Part shown: piece by piece, positions 23,111 through 36,179 of the stretch
How positions within the stretch are numbered: position 1 is the first letter of the stretch
How the letters are laid out: each line of letters opens with the position of its first letter
Assembly (NCBI RefSeq): GCF_028372415.1
Contig: NC_092875.1
Span: forward strand, 433,931,877-433,995,876
DNA length: 64,000 nt
Source of the DNA: Notamacropus eugenii
Taxonomy: Eukaryota > Chordata > Mammalia > Diprotodontia > Macropodidae
Direction of reading: 5' to 3'
Notes under the pieces: generated by a model
What the model was told of the DNA's origin: nothing
The model's input: only the letters and a program-made list of their open reading frames with translations
Database searches by the model: none
Made by a program: the position numbers and the translations under genes

Positions 23111-23725
23111 TATGCTAAGGACCTAAAGGATATGAGCTTGCTATTTTTAAAAAGCTAGTAATCCATTGGTAAAGAAAACAAATATCCCCCTCACTGATTT
23201 GCTTCAGAGACTGGGTTGTTCACATATATTTTATTCTTGTATTTCTTTTGAATACTTATACTGTACCATAGGATTTCTTTATTTAAATTTTTCTTGCTAG
23301 CTATCTTTAAGTTGTAATAGTCTGAGTTTCTAATTGTTATCAGTATATTAAGAATGGAAATTTTATAGAAAGATCAGGAATTCAGTTCTTCATGTGCTAC
23401 CCACATCCACATTAAATCCTTTGCATTGGCCTATCCAGTTTCCATCATGCCCCAGCAACTAGTATCTAGGCAAAGTAAGAGATCTTGAAGATTTGATGAA
23501 CCTCAAGAGGTACTTAGAAAACATTGAAGAAAACAATCTGAGGTGAAGCTAGCAGCCTTTGCCCTGCCTTCTTGCTGTCATGTCAAAGATCCTTCCAAGG
23601 CTTATACTTTTAGCAAAAAGAATAGGTATGTGTGTGTATGAAAAAGATATACAGCTATGAGGAAGTCCTTTAACCCTGATGAGAAAATGACCTAAATAAT
23701 TCTGCAATGTGTATTGTCAACTAGG
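23111..23725. other. Intergenic, no gene seen
   Basis: AT-rich and without a recognised element. Confidence 0.4.
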
Positions 23726-24213
23726 TGAAGCCCACCCCTCAAAACACAAAGGAGTCCATCCAATCTGGGTTGAAAGCAGAAAGTTTTTGTTAGGAAAATC
23801 AGACACTAGTGCTGAGACCCCTTAGTACAAGATACAAAGGAACCCACAGCCCAGGAGAGGTAGGGGAGATTTATACTTGAAAACCACAAAAGGGAGGATC
23901 AGGAAGGGGTTGGGGAAAAGAATGGACAATCTTTCCCAAGAACAGATGGATATAGAAACAGGATATTTTACAGGAACAGTTGACTGCAAGGATGGTTTGG
24001 ATTAGTTTGGGGGTAGGGGGAAGTCAGGGAAGTTCATCAAGGTCAGCCATCAAACACCAGCAAAGGCATCTGAGAGTGAGCAAGAATTTGACTCATTGCA
24101 GGCTCCTGATTGACTCCTTTCAGCAAACAGGCTTACTCTAGGTCCAGTGCATCTACATGGTAAGGTAACTCATGAAAAACAACATATTAATCTCAGGGGT
24201 CCTTCCATATTCC
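23726..24213 (-). mobile_element. Retroviral LTR fossil, minus strand
   Basis: Read on the minus strand the block starts TGGAAGGACC, has a TATA-type GTATAAATCTCC about two thirds in, and ends GGGTGGGCTTCA, so it fits TG...CA ends and a U3-R-U5 layout of about 490 bp. Directly upstream lies a purine tract (GAAAGGGGAGGAA, plus 24214-24232), as expected of a 3' LTR. An old endogenous retrovirus; the family cannot be named from sequence alone. Confidence 0.5.
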
Positions 24214-25150
24214 TCCCCTTTCAGTCAAGGGGTGGCTGGCCCACCTGACCCACTGCTGACCAAGGAGGCATGATCTGTTGTTACCCTGTGTGGTTTCCCT
24301 GTGCAGAGATCTAACATGATGTGAGGTTTCCATTTTTCCTAGGGCTTGAAGTAGGCTCTCAAGGGGGCTTAACGTTCTTTCCCCTCCCTTAGCAATGGGG
24401 AAAGCAGAAAGAGAAAGAAAAGAAAAATAAAAAGAAGCCGTAACAGATTTGCAGAATATACTAATGAAAGAAAAGCCAAAGTGATTATTTGGTGGTCAGC
24501 AGTACCATGTCCAGAGTCTTGGGGGAGCAGTCTCTTTGAGATGTCTTCTCAGGGCACTCAAAATGGACCTTTAGGCCCTCAACAGTTTTGGTAATCCACT
24601 TGGGGACTGGATCCTTCTTCAGATGATCAAGGAGTCCATTCCCTCAAACTTTGTAACTATGGGAGTACTCAGAAGGACCTGGTAGGGGCCCTTAGATTGA
24701 GGGGGAGAGTGAACGGGCACAATTCCTTGAATTCAGAAAAGGAGGTATCCCACTTCCCAAATATCTGTAACATGGAAACAATAATTGATCAGTATGAGGC
24801 AAATTTTCAGAAAAGACATATGGATTGCTAGAGATCTACAAATGTGAGAAAACTCCTTGCACCAGTCTTTGGATCTGAGTGACTTTCTTGTCAATATAAT
24901 ATATAGGTCCTCTAAACAGCACATAGAGATAGTCCAGTTTTCCAGTCATACAGGGCTAGGTTCAAACAATGCAATAAGGTTTTCTCCCAATTCCCACAAC
25001 TGAATAAAGTTTTCTCATGAGATAGTTTTCTCATGGACTAAACCCATGATTGAATATATACTAAGCTAGTTCCAGGATTGAGTCACAAAATGGAGTCAGT
25101 GTGACATACTCAATCCTACCATTAACTATTTGCTGTCCTAATCCCCTTAA
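24214..25150 (-). mobile_element. Possible internal remnant of the same retrovirus
   Basis: Sequence adjoining the LTR on its 5' side and the purine tract. It has no open frame of note and is too decayed to assign to a retroviral gene. It is broken, with only the 3' end of the provirus left in place. No second LTR was found nearby. Confidence 0.3.
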
Positions 25151-25560
25151 TTCAATTTTTTCTTTTTGTTTTCTGGGGAAGTGGGCAATCCACTCCTTCC
25201 TTATCTATAAGTCAAATCTATAAGGTTTTTCATAAATTCATAATCATAATTATATTGTCAGATCAAACTAGTTAGAGGGCTCACAATGGACTAGTTTTGA
25301 AAAGGGATATCACCAAGGTAACCAAGAAAACTTAAACAGACATGAAATGAAAGACCACAGCAATACAATAATTATCACCAATATAAACTAAAATCACGTA
25401 TCCTTGTATGATTCTTCTATCCTATTAACCCATTCTCAATGTCCATTTAATGAGGACATTTTGATTCCCATATATCTTATGTAGTTATTTGGTCTCTAGA
25501 TATCTTCTTTTGGACAATAGGCTTTATTCTCAGGACTGCTCTGAAGGGGCGCTGCTCCTC
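25151..25560. other. Intergenic, no gene seen
   Basis: AT-rich transition between the retroviral relic and L1 sequence. Confidence 0.35.
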
Positions 25561-25599
25561 TGGTTCCAGATCTAGTAGTTCCAAGATAATTCTGCTATT

Positions 25600-26250
25600 A
25601 ACAGGACTTAAAACAATCTAGTACAATCACTTAAATTTGGTTCTCCAATCTTGAAACCTCAGAGAATTTCAGAGAACCATTTGTTATTTCTATCCTTACC
25701 TGAATCCTATATCTGATATAATAATCTTTTTTTAAAAAAGAATTTATGACCTCCTCTTGTATTTCCTAGCCAGCACCAGATAGTTTTGATGATTACTGTA
25801 TTATAATATAATTTAAGATCTGATACTGCTAAACTTCCTTTCATTACATTTTTTACTATTTCCTTTGATTCTCTTGACTTTTTGTTGTTGGCCCTGCCTA
25901 TCCATGAACAATTTAGATTTCTCCAATTATTTAAATTTGATATAGATCCTGGATTTGTTTTGACAGGTGTACTTCCAGGTGTTTTATACTGTCTAGAGTT
26001 ATTTTAAGTGGGGTACTTCTTCCTATCTCTTCTTAAAGAGTTTCATTTGTGATATATAGGAATGCTGATGATTTATTCTCTATCCTGCAAAAACTATTAA
26101 TTGTTTCAACTAACATTTTAGTTGAGTCTTGAGGATTTTCCAAATATATCATCATATCAACTGCAGTAAGAGATAGTTTTATTATCTCATTCCCTATTTT
26201 GATTCCTTCTAGTTCTTTTTTTCTTATTGCTAATTGCAAGTTCTAATACA
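25600..26250 (-). repeat. L1 ORF2 fragment, antisense
   Basis: The minus frame 26239-26033 reads GIKIGNEIIKLSLTAVDMMI-YLENP, the L1 reverse-transcriptase stretch around the FADD motif (here TAVD, mutated), followed by DSTKMLVETINSF. The region to about 25740 continues ORF2 in reverse. Confidence 0.8.
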
Positions 26251-27311
26251 CAATGAATAATAATACACAATATATTATACATATATAATACAATATATAC
26301 AATAATAATACATGATAATAATAACATTTGTATTTGTAAAATCCTTAATCCAACTTTGAGAACTTATTAATTACTAAGACATGCTCAAAGTCTGAATTTT
26401 CATGATAGATAAATTTGGAAGCCAATCATATAGGTATATACTTCCTAAAGAAAAGTCTAATCCTGTTGCTTTCTCAAATTTTACAATACCATTTAATTAG
26501 AAAACTTTTACATTACATCTTTGTGTTATTACTTAGTTTAACCATTCCTCCCTCCACATTTAGGAGGATATTATCCCTTTATAAAAGTTTTACCACAAAT
26601 AAAGGTTAAAATTGTAAGATATTCATACTTGCATCCTATTATATATAGTAACTCAGAGAGTGATCTATTAATAGATTTAATATTGTACTTAACGAAACTT
26701 CTTGATTGTAGAAATTTGCTATAAAAGGAAAAGGAGGGACATAGTTATAGCAATGTCATATATTACAACAAGGGGAAAACTCCTTTAGACTTTATTTGAT
26801 TCTAGGCACAAGTCATATCTAATAGCCAATCATGTAGTCACAGGTTATCAAAAGCAAGAATCAGGATTAACCAAGTTGGGGAACTCCTTTTCAGAAAGGA
26901 AATAGCACAATGGAAAAATAAAGTCAAGAGGATCCTATTTTAGGCCATGCCACGGTTATCCTCAAAACTCTTCCCAGACACAGACATCCACCATTAGCAG
27001 TTCTCGGACTTTAGCACATGCCATTTTCTTCTATTGGCTTCATGATAATTCAGACAACTGTCCCTGTAATCAAAGCTCAAAATAATAGTGAAAGTATTTT
27101 TATCTTAAATAGCAAAATTTCACTAACCACAGCTTAAGGCCTAAATATCTTTTTTGATGTTTCCCTAACAGTAAACATTTCATTTTTTCTTTACTTATAC
27201 ATTAAAACTAACCATGGTCTTCAGACATATAGCAAATACCTGATAGTTAACTCATCATGAATATGTTAAAGCTACATCTTTAAACCACTCTATATTTTCA
27301 CATAGTTTGAA
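26251..27311. other. Intergenic, no gene seen
   Basis: Very AT-rich. TA/ATA simple sequence at 26240-26320. No gene or named repeat. Confidence 0.45.
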
Positions 27312-28665
<1,354 letters not shown>

Positions 28666-29015
28666 CTTCTGCAAATAGCCTGAATTTTCAAATGAAAATT
28701 TACAATTAAATTGAATTTCTTATCTGTTTTATAACAAAATATACCTCATTCAATATTAGTTTTCAAATGTCCATTTTATCACGTCTTTTTAAAAGATCAA
28801 TTCACAATCTAATAGCATGCAGATTAAAAAGTTTTGTCTAACAGCATTTTTGTTACAATGGTCTCTCAAATATATTTTAAACATGAAACAAAACTTAATA
28901 GCAGTCAGATGACATCGATTCAGTTGAATGTATTTCCAAATTATCCCATATAAAAATCACCAGTCTTAGAGTTCTCAGTCATGGAACAATTAGATTCAAT
29001 AAAAGAAATGATAAT
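28666..29015. other. Intergenic, no gene seen
   Basis: AT-rich and upstream of the aldolase retrocopy on its own strand. Nothing recognisable. Confidence 0.4.
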
Positions 29016-29019
29016 AATG

Positions 29020-29260
29020 TAATGTTTAGTATATGCCGGTTACTGTGTTAAAGCAGTTTTACAATCATTATATTATTTTGAGGCTCACAATAACCTGGAG
29101 AGTTGGGTACCATCTTTTCTTTTTCTTTTCTTTTTACTTTTCTTTTTACAAATCAGAAAACTGAGGCAAACAGATATAAGATAATTTGCTTAAGATTGCG
29201 CAGCTAATAAATTTCTGCAACTGGAATGTAATTCAAGTTTCCCTACATTTTTTCCAGCAT
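29020..29260 (-). repeat. MIR-type SINE, antisense
   Basis: TATATGCCGGTTACTGTGTT, GAGGCTCACAATAACCTGGA and AAAACTGAGGCAAACAGATA give antisense MIR/L2 order with a T-rich insertion near 29115-29145. Confidence 0.65.
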
Positions 29261-29289
29261 TTTTTTCAACACCTTTATTTGGGAAACTG

Positions 29290-30960
29290 ATCTGAGATGA
29301 AAGGGGTTAACAGGATAAGAGAGAGAGGGTCTCTGAACTGGGGGGAAGGAGAAAGGGAGGGTCATGAGAGATCTTCAGTTTAAACAGTCCTTTCTCTTTT
29401 CATGGTCAAGGAAGGGTTAACAAGAGGTTGCTAACAAAGTGCAAACACTACCAATTTTTTTTTCTTTCTTCTCTCTGGGATTACTTCTAAACTAACTGCC
29501 TTCCTGAGTGCCATCTACTTTTAACTTTTATAAAATTTAATCCTTATTTTTTCTTATATTCTACAGAGTGGTACCCCAAAATTTACTAAGATATTTCAAA
29601 AGAGAGTGAATTCCTGGAATTATCCAAAGTCTCAGGAGTTCTCCCCTGCAATCTGAAAAATGATAAATCTTCAAACTCCTTAATGATTAATCTCCAAACC
29701 TCCTAAATCTGCTAAGATGTTTTTAGCAATTCTATAATCTTTGATCATCTGATTTTATTTCTGTAATCCCAATGTGGTCTATGTTGAAATGACAGGAGAA
29801 AAGAATCTTGCAGGTTTTTCTTTTCTTTTTCTCTTTTCTTATAACCTAAAATCCCTGAAAAAGCCTAAAGTGGCAGTTAGTTTTGCTTACTGGGGCAATT
29901 ACTTCAAGCATGAAAGTTTATTGATTTTTTTCTAATCTCTTTGCTTACAGCCCTTAGAAGTTTTTCTGGCTGGCTGCATTTTCTTTTTTTAGAAATCTTT
30001 CAGGCTAACAGAATCAACAAATACCACAAACATGAAACAAGACAATGTTTTTCCTGCGTTTTACAAAAACACAAGTACAGACAAAACAATGACTGTCCCA
30101 TATATCTTTTTCTAAAGGGACTCTGAAACAGGAAGATCAGTTAACAACTTTGGTAACATTAGTCACAACCAATTCTGAATTTAATGAGGCATGATTGTAA
30201 CTTTGATGGAGTCAAACAGGAAGCACATTATTTGGTTAATGAAAGAAGCTAACCACACACCTCCAGAGTCTTTAAATGGCTAGAAGAACTCCAACAGTTT
30301 ACCTCTTCCCTAATTAGCTAGTCTAGCAGTAGAAGAAGAGTTCCAGCTTATTTAGAGTTCATGACTTCAAGAGTTAGAGACAGAAATAGGGGAAAACCAT
30401 CCTAGCAAAAGAAATCCCTTAAGGGAGGAGAGGAAAAGGGGATTTTTTTTCCTTTTCCCTCTCCCCCCTCCATTAACTATGTTATCAAGACTTGTTATCA
30501 AGATAGACATACCAAGGATAGATACATGCAGAGACAGGTAAAAGATTCAAGAATTGTGACCCTCATAACAGAAAAGAATGCTGGCTAAGTACCAGAAATT
30601 ATGGGTTACCTTTTTACTATTCATGTTCCTCACATGTGTGTCTTTCTATTATCTTGCTTTAAGTCTGAGCCCATTCCACGTGGATGTTGTGTATATCTGT
30701 GGGAGAGTTCTCCCCAGTCTTAGGGGGAAAGGCTTTATAGCAACTGTTCTTACTCTATTATCTTAGTAAACGCCTTTGGTAAAAGTTAATTAAATATATT
30801 GACTGATTGTCAAAGGAGAATTACACTGGTAGGGGCTCAGAAACTACAATGTTAGAAGTATAGTTGTAGAGGAATTCTGAGGGTAGTCAGTCCTCCCTAA
30901 AGACTCAACCGGCAAGTGGGAGTATAAATTGCGGGGAGAAGCCCCAAAAGTAATGCTACA
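29290..30960 (+). mobile_element. LTR-like stretches (fossil, uncertain)
   Basis: 29290-29567 runs from TGATCTGAGATG to a TCTACA end and is followed by GAGTGGTACCCC, which resembles an LTR followed by a primer-binding site. 30470-30960 contains CTTAGTAAACGCCTTTGGTA and a TATAAATTGCGGGG segment of the kind seen in LTRs. The two could belong to one decayed provirus-like element. No coding relic is recognisable, so the call is tentative. Confidence 0.25.
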
Positions 30961-32495
30961 TTATTTTATTAGTCTTCTATGGATCTATACTATGATATCT
31001 AATAAAGAGAGTTTTGTAACTGGAGATAACCAAACATCACCTGGTAATTTCACAACAGTAAACAAAACACATTTTTTAAATGAATGTATAGTTATAGTAT
31101 ACATAAGTGATATCACATTATAGTTTCCATAAAGTATAACCTACAGTATTTCCATTATAGATCTCCCAAAAGTAAAAAGGTAACACTTATTATAACACAT
31201 TGCTTATTACCACTGATAGAATATAATCTTAGATTTAAAAAGTTATTATTTCATCTCTGTCTTTTAGTGACTGAATCTCTTAAGAAGCCACAAAGTATAA
31301 TTTGGGTGACCTTTCATAGCACAAACACCTACTGGCTTTCACACTGGTTTCCTATTTGTTACAAGATGACCAGAGTATCTCTTGATCTGGTGGACTGGAG
31401 TTTATCCAAGGAGCTGACTAAGTGCTTTGGTCTCTTCCTGTGGTAAATATAATCTGGACCCTTGTTACAGAAGATTCACCTTGTTGAGATGATGCAGCAG
31501 CTGCTGCTTGGTCATCAGTGATGAAACTTGCATGGAAGGCTTTTGATCTCAGACTGAGAGGGAGATGACCAGGTAGGACAGAAGAGGAAGGGAGTGAGTA
31601 GAAATAGACTGATCTTTCTTTTGCAACTCTTCTAACACTTCTCCCTTAGACTTCCAGGAGAGGCAACTCCTCCCACCTCCAGCAGCAATGACAGCTATAA
31701 ACTCAGGCCAGTGAGTATATGTTTTTACCTAGGTAAGCCTGACTCCTTGGCTACCTTCTGCTTTCTGCTGTTTTCCCCGGTCAGAGGTGAATGACAAGCA
31801 GTTGTAAGAAATGGAGGTTTCCAGCCTGGGTAGTAACTTTGTGAGTTCAAAAGAGTTTCTGAGATGAGCACTGTCTGCTTAACAGAAGGTAATTTTTGAA
31901 ACAGTAACACTTCTTAGGGAAGAAGAACCATTGCCTGGGTGATACTGCAGCTGAAAGGACTTAAGAGAGCCTAAGCTTTGCTCTATATTGGTCAAGAAAT
32001 TTGTACCTTGTAAAGTTCAGAATACAGATCAGAGTTTAAAGTGAAATATCTATTTCAGCAGTTCCACAATGCTTTCTTTGCCTTTCAGGGTTATTGTCTT
32101 GTGTTTCTATATTGGTTAATATATGCATATCAGTTTTTTGTGTGTTTTAAGCATTTTCAATAGTAGAAGAGATAAAGCACTGACCAGGACATGATACCCA
32201 TATTGTAGGCTGAGTGTGTTTTCTAGAAGTGACACTATTATCTACTTTTGATGAAGCACTTAGACATGAGTCATACCTAAATTATATTTTAAAGATTTCC
32301 TTGGAGTTACTTCAGTATGGGGTCAGTGAGCTAGAGACAAAGAAGCTTGACCTGTTTTGGGCCCCCATGTGACCTATAGAATCCCATGGACCTGAATCTG
32401 GTCCATGTGAGTTCAGAACATATCTTGGGAAGGAGGCCTTCTAGGTCATGGGTCTCATTTTGCCCTGAAAAATACAAAATATCCTTAACATGTTA
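30961..32495. other. Intergenic, no gene seen
   Basis: No convincing coding or repeat signal. 31280-31700 is slightly richer in GC and may be unique DNA. Confidence 0.4.
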
Positions 32496-32499
32496 TTAT

Positions 32500-32700
32500 T
32501 CCCCCTTTACCCACCTGTTCTTCTAATGTCTCTATTTTTATCAAGGGCACCACCATTTTTCCTGACACCTAAGTTTGAATACTCAGAGTTATCTTCAACT
32601 CTTAATTTTCAATTTCCCTCATAACTAATCAGTTGTCAAGTTATTTCACTTCTTCCTCTTCAACACAGGCTTCCTTTGTGTCCTAATGAGAATAAGATCT
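32500..32700 (+). repeat. L2 LINE fragment
   Basis: AAGGGCACCACCATTTTTCC and CAGAGTTATCTTCAACTC match the L2 text encoding GTTI followed by V/IIFDS. Short and old. Confidence 0.6.
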
Positions 32701-32989
32701 CACTTAAAAGCTTCTGCTCTTCATGTATTTCCCAAAATAATTATTCTTTCTCTTTAAAAATCGTATGTTTACAAATGGCCAAATCATTAAAAATAACTGG
32801 AGAAAACAAAAATAGGTACCTTTCACAACATTTACCAGGGGAAGAATTCTTAAAGCACAAATGAGACCATAAAAGATAAAATAAGCATTTTTAATACATA
32901 ATTTTTTAATTACATGGACAACTAGAAAAGTGGGAAAATATTTCCATCAAAATCACTAATAAAAAGTCTGACATCTAAAATACAGAGGG

Positions 32990-33405
32990 AATTGACATGA
33001 ACAAACATTTATTAAGTTTCTACTACATTCCAGGTTCTGTAAAAAGTGCTAGGGCTATAAATATAAAATTTCAGAAAGTGTCTGTCTTCTAGTAGCTTAA
33101 TTCAATTAGAGAGATACACCATGTTCACCTGTGAGTGATCTTCATCTAAGATACATGTAAAATAAATGCAGTAAAAGTAAAGCAGGCCCTAACAAGTAAG
33201 AGAATCAGTACAGGCATCTGGAGGTGGCAACTGTGCTAATCTTGAAGGGATCTAGGAATCCCAAGAGACAGAGTTAAGAACATTCAAGACGTGACAGGAT
33301 AGTCTGTATAAAAGCAAAAAGGCAAGAGATGGAATGTCACAGAAGAGAAACAGGAAGTACATGAACTTGGCTGAAATAAGAAGGAATAATTTTTAGTCAA
33401 TCTAA
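32990..33405 (-). repeat. L2 LINE 3' end, antisense
   Basis: AACAAACATTTATTAAGTTT is the reversed L2 terminus, followed by ATCTTGAAGGGATCTAGGAA and GACAGGATAGTCTGTATAAA. Confidence 0.65.
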
Positions 33406-33992
33406 AAAAGATGGATTGTTATCAGATCTGTTGTTTAGGATCAGATGGATGCTGGATGACTTCTTACAGGGAATGTTGGAAAAAAGTCACTATGGAGCTG
33501 GACTGGAAGACCTCTAAGGCACCTTCTAACTCTAATAGTTTATATCCTATACTGGCAAATTTGCAAGTTTCAGTTCTTTTTCTGTTTTCTCATGAAGATC
33601 ATGGAATTTGTTTGTATAAGGGGATAGAGGAGAGACTGGCCAAATGATCCCAGTCCTTTTGCAAATGTGCAGCATTTGTACTCTGCTGACATAATCCTAC
33701 ATGGACTCCATGTGGAGGTATTTTTTCCAGCCTGCTTACCATGTGAAGGACAATCTTTCAGCTGGTTGCTAATCTCAACTTGAGAATGCTTACAAAAGAC
33801 ACTAACTAAATGATTTGGTTCTCTTTACTCTCTAGTTATAATCCAGAAAAAGAAAAGCTTTATGCCTCTGGGTGAAGAAAGAGGTCTCAAGCCTTAATGT
33901 TCCCACCTGGACCCATATGTGAGTTTGAATAGGGGCTTCTATTCTTTGCTTCTTTGTGTTTATTCTTTCTTGCTGTTAGGTGAAGGAGTATT
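33406..33992. other. Intergenic, no gene seen
   Basis: The frame at 33411-33647 overlaps a possible MIR piece (GAAGACCTCTAAGGCACCTT). No gene. Confidence 0.4.
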
Positions 33993-34212
33993 GGACTAGA
34001 ATCAGGGGTGGGGAACCTGTAGCTTCAAGGGCATATGTGGCCCTCTAGGTCTTCAAGGACAGCTCTTTGATTGAATTCAAACTTCACAGAACAAATCCCC
34101 TTAATAAAAGGATTTGTTCTGTAGAGCCTTGATTCAGTCAAAAGGCCATATCCAAGGACCTAGAAGACCACATGTGACCTCAAGGCCACAGGTTCCCTAC
34201 CACTGGACTAGA
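33993..34212. mobile_element. Palindromic hAT-type MITE
   Basis: A 204-bp element (34001-34204) lies between 8-bp direct repeats GGACTAGA at 33993-34000 and 34205-34212, the duplication length used by hAT transposases. Its two halves are inverted copies: CAGGGGTGGGGAACCTGTAG at the left end pairs with the ACAGGTTCCCTACCACT right end, and the centre is a near-perfect stem (AACAAATCC...GGATTTGTT around 34098-34127). It has no coding capacity and is a non-autonomous DNA transposon, known to be common in marsupials. Confidence 0.85.
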
Positions 34213-34479
34213 CAATGACCCTGTGAGCCTCAAAAGATCAGAAAGGCAAAAGTGAGTCATCAGAGGTCTTGGAGCTGATGTCCATATTGTCAGATTTTGT
34301 GTACAGCTGAGCCTGGTGAGAATCAAAGTCCTGAACAATCTGCTTGACCCAATGTCCCTTCCAGTTTCATACCAACTGCAATTTTATAAACATGCCATCT
34401 CTGTTTATTATCCAAATCACTGAAAAAAAATGTTAAACAGCATAGAGTCAAGCTTTGATACTTGAGGGTATGCTGGCTG

Positions 34480-35735
34480 GTTGGTTGGTTGTTGTCCTTT
34501 GTCTTCAAAGAGGACCAAAATGACATCACCCTGATAAAGTGAAGTGTCAGTGTGTCTGACTGTGGCTAATCAGACCAATACAAGTTAAGAAAGCTCTACC
34601 ACAGATTGGGCACAGATAGTCCGTGTGAATATTTGTGCATCCTATGTTTACTTTGTACTGTCTCAATTCTGCTTTGCTCAAAGAGCACAGCACCATTTTT
34701 GATGTGGGCATACCATGCAAAACAGTCCTCTGCCAGTGTCTCCCACGGTGCACAGTCAAATCCGAAAGTTCTTGAGAGAGACCTTGAGAGTGTCCTTGTA
34801 TCACCTCTTCTGGCTACCATGTGATCACCTGTCCCATGCGAGTTCTCCACAAAATAGTCATTTTGGCAAGCGTACATTTTGCATTCGAACAACGTGGGTA
34901 GCCCATTGGAGTTGCTCTCTCTGAAGCATAGTTTGAATACTTGGCACTTCAGTTCAAGCAAGGACTTCAGTGTCTGGTACCTTATCCTGTGATCTTCAGA
35001 ATCTTCAAATGGAAGTGATTCAGTTTCCTGGCATGGTGCTGGTAGACTGTCCATGTTTAACAAGCATATAACAATGAGGTTAGCACAACAGCTCTGTAGA
35101 TCTTCAGTTTGGTAGTCAGTCTAATACCTCTTCTCTCCCAAACTTTTCTTCGGAGCCTTCCAAACACTGAGCTATCTCTGGCAATGCATGCATCAACCTC
35201 ATTGTCAATGTGTACATCCCTAGAAAGTACACTACCAAGGTAAGTGAACTTATCTACAGCATTCAAAACTTCTCCATTTGTTGTAACCTATGGTTCCACA
35301 TATGGATGGTGTGGTGGTGGCTGATGGAACACCTGTGTTTTCTTGGTGTTAATTATTAGGCCAGAATTAGCACAAGCAGCAGAGAATTGATCCATACTTT
35401 CTTGCATCTCAGCTTCAGAGGCTGCATTGAGTGCACAGTCATCTGCAAACAGAAAATCATGCACCAACACTCCCTCCACTTTGGTCTTGGCTTGTAGCTT
35501 TTTCAAATTGAAGAATTTACCATCAGTACAGTAGCTGACCTTGATGCCATGTTCATCCTCATTTGACAACATGGCTGAAAATATCATGCTAAAAAGCATG
35601 GGAGCAAGCACACAGCCCTGTTTCACTCCATTGGTGACTGGGAAGGCACGAGAGCATTGTCCATTATCCAGAACCCAGGCAAACATGCCATCATGAAATT
35701 GACCTACAATATTGATATTCCACCTAATTCTCACC
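34480..35735 (-). mobile_element. Non-L1 LINE fragment (RTE-like), RT and terminal zinc finger
   Basis: Minus-strand coding relics in order from 35734: VKQGCVLAPMLFSMIF and FLFADDCAL (reverse transcriptase, with the FADD active site), FTYLGSVLSRD (thumb-region motif), IRLTTKLKIYRAVVLTSLLY, then FDCAPWETLAEDCFAW, and finally CPICGRAFLTCIGLISHSQTH split over the last 60 bases, a C-terminal C2H2-type finger. The frame is broken and the 5' part is missing beyond 35735. The finger and the GIRLTTKL stretch separate it from L1 and from BovB; I place it near RTE, tentatively. Its 3' end (plus 34490-34530) shares its text with SINEs at 8050, 9700 and 46225. Confidence 0.75.
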
Positions 35736-35759
35736 TGTGGAAAATATGCTACTCATACA

Positions 35760-36163
35760 TCAGACCAACCTTTTTATTTCTCCCTAATTGATTCTCTATC
35801 CACTCCCCTTAGTGGTTGTTCTAAGGCTTTTTTTCTCTCCCAATGCTTCCCATACAACTTTCTCAACCCATCTTCTCAACTGAGCACCTCATTTCTTACC
35901 AAAAATATTGAGACTATTCAATGTGAGCTTCCTCGTCTCCTCTATCGTATATTATAATACCCCAAGATCATCTTCTTGTTGCCAGTATCTGATGAAAAGG
36001 TAACTCTTTTACTCACCAAAGCCAATCCCTTTAACATGTATTCTTGATGCCCCCTTTCCCATCCCCTTTCTCTATCCAATTTCCCCCCAAACAATCATCC
36101 TCCCCTACTCTTCAATTTCTATTTTTGCTACCAACAAACATGACCAAGTCTCCTATATTCTTT
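35760..36163 (+). repeat. L2 LINE fragment, left part, split by the half-L1
   Basis: The pyrimidine-rich L2 pattern (ACCAAGTCTCC at 36143) resembles the L2 region upstream of the reverse transcriptase core. It is interrupted exactly at the half-L1 target site and resumes at 38971. Confidence 0.55.
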
Positions 36164-36179
36164 GAAAATCGTTGCTAGA

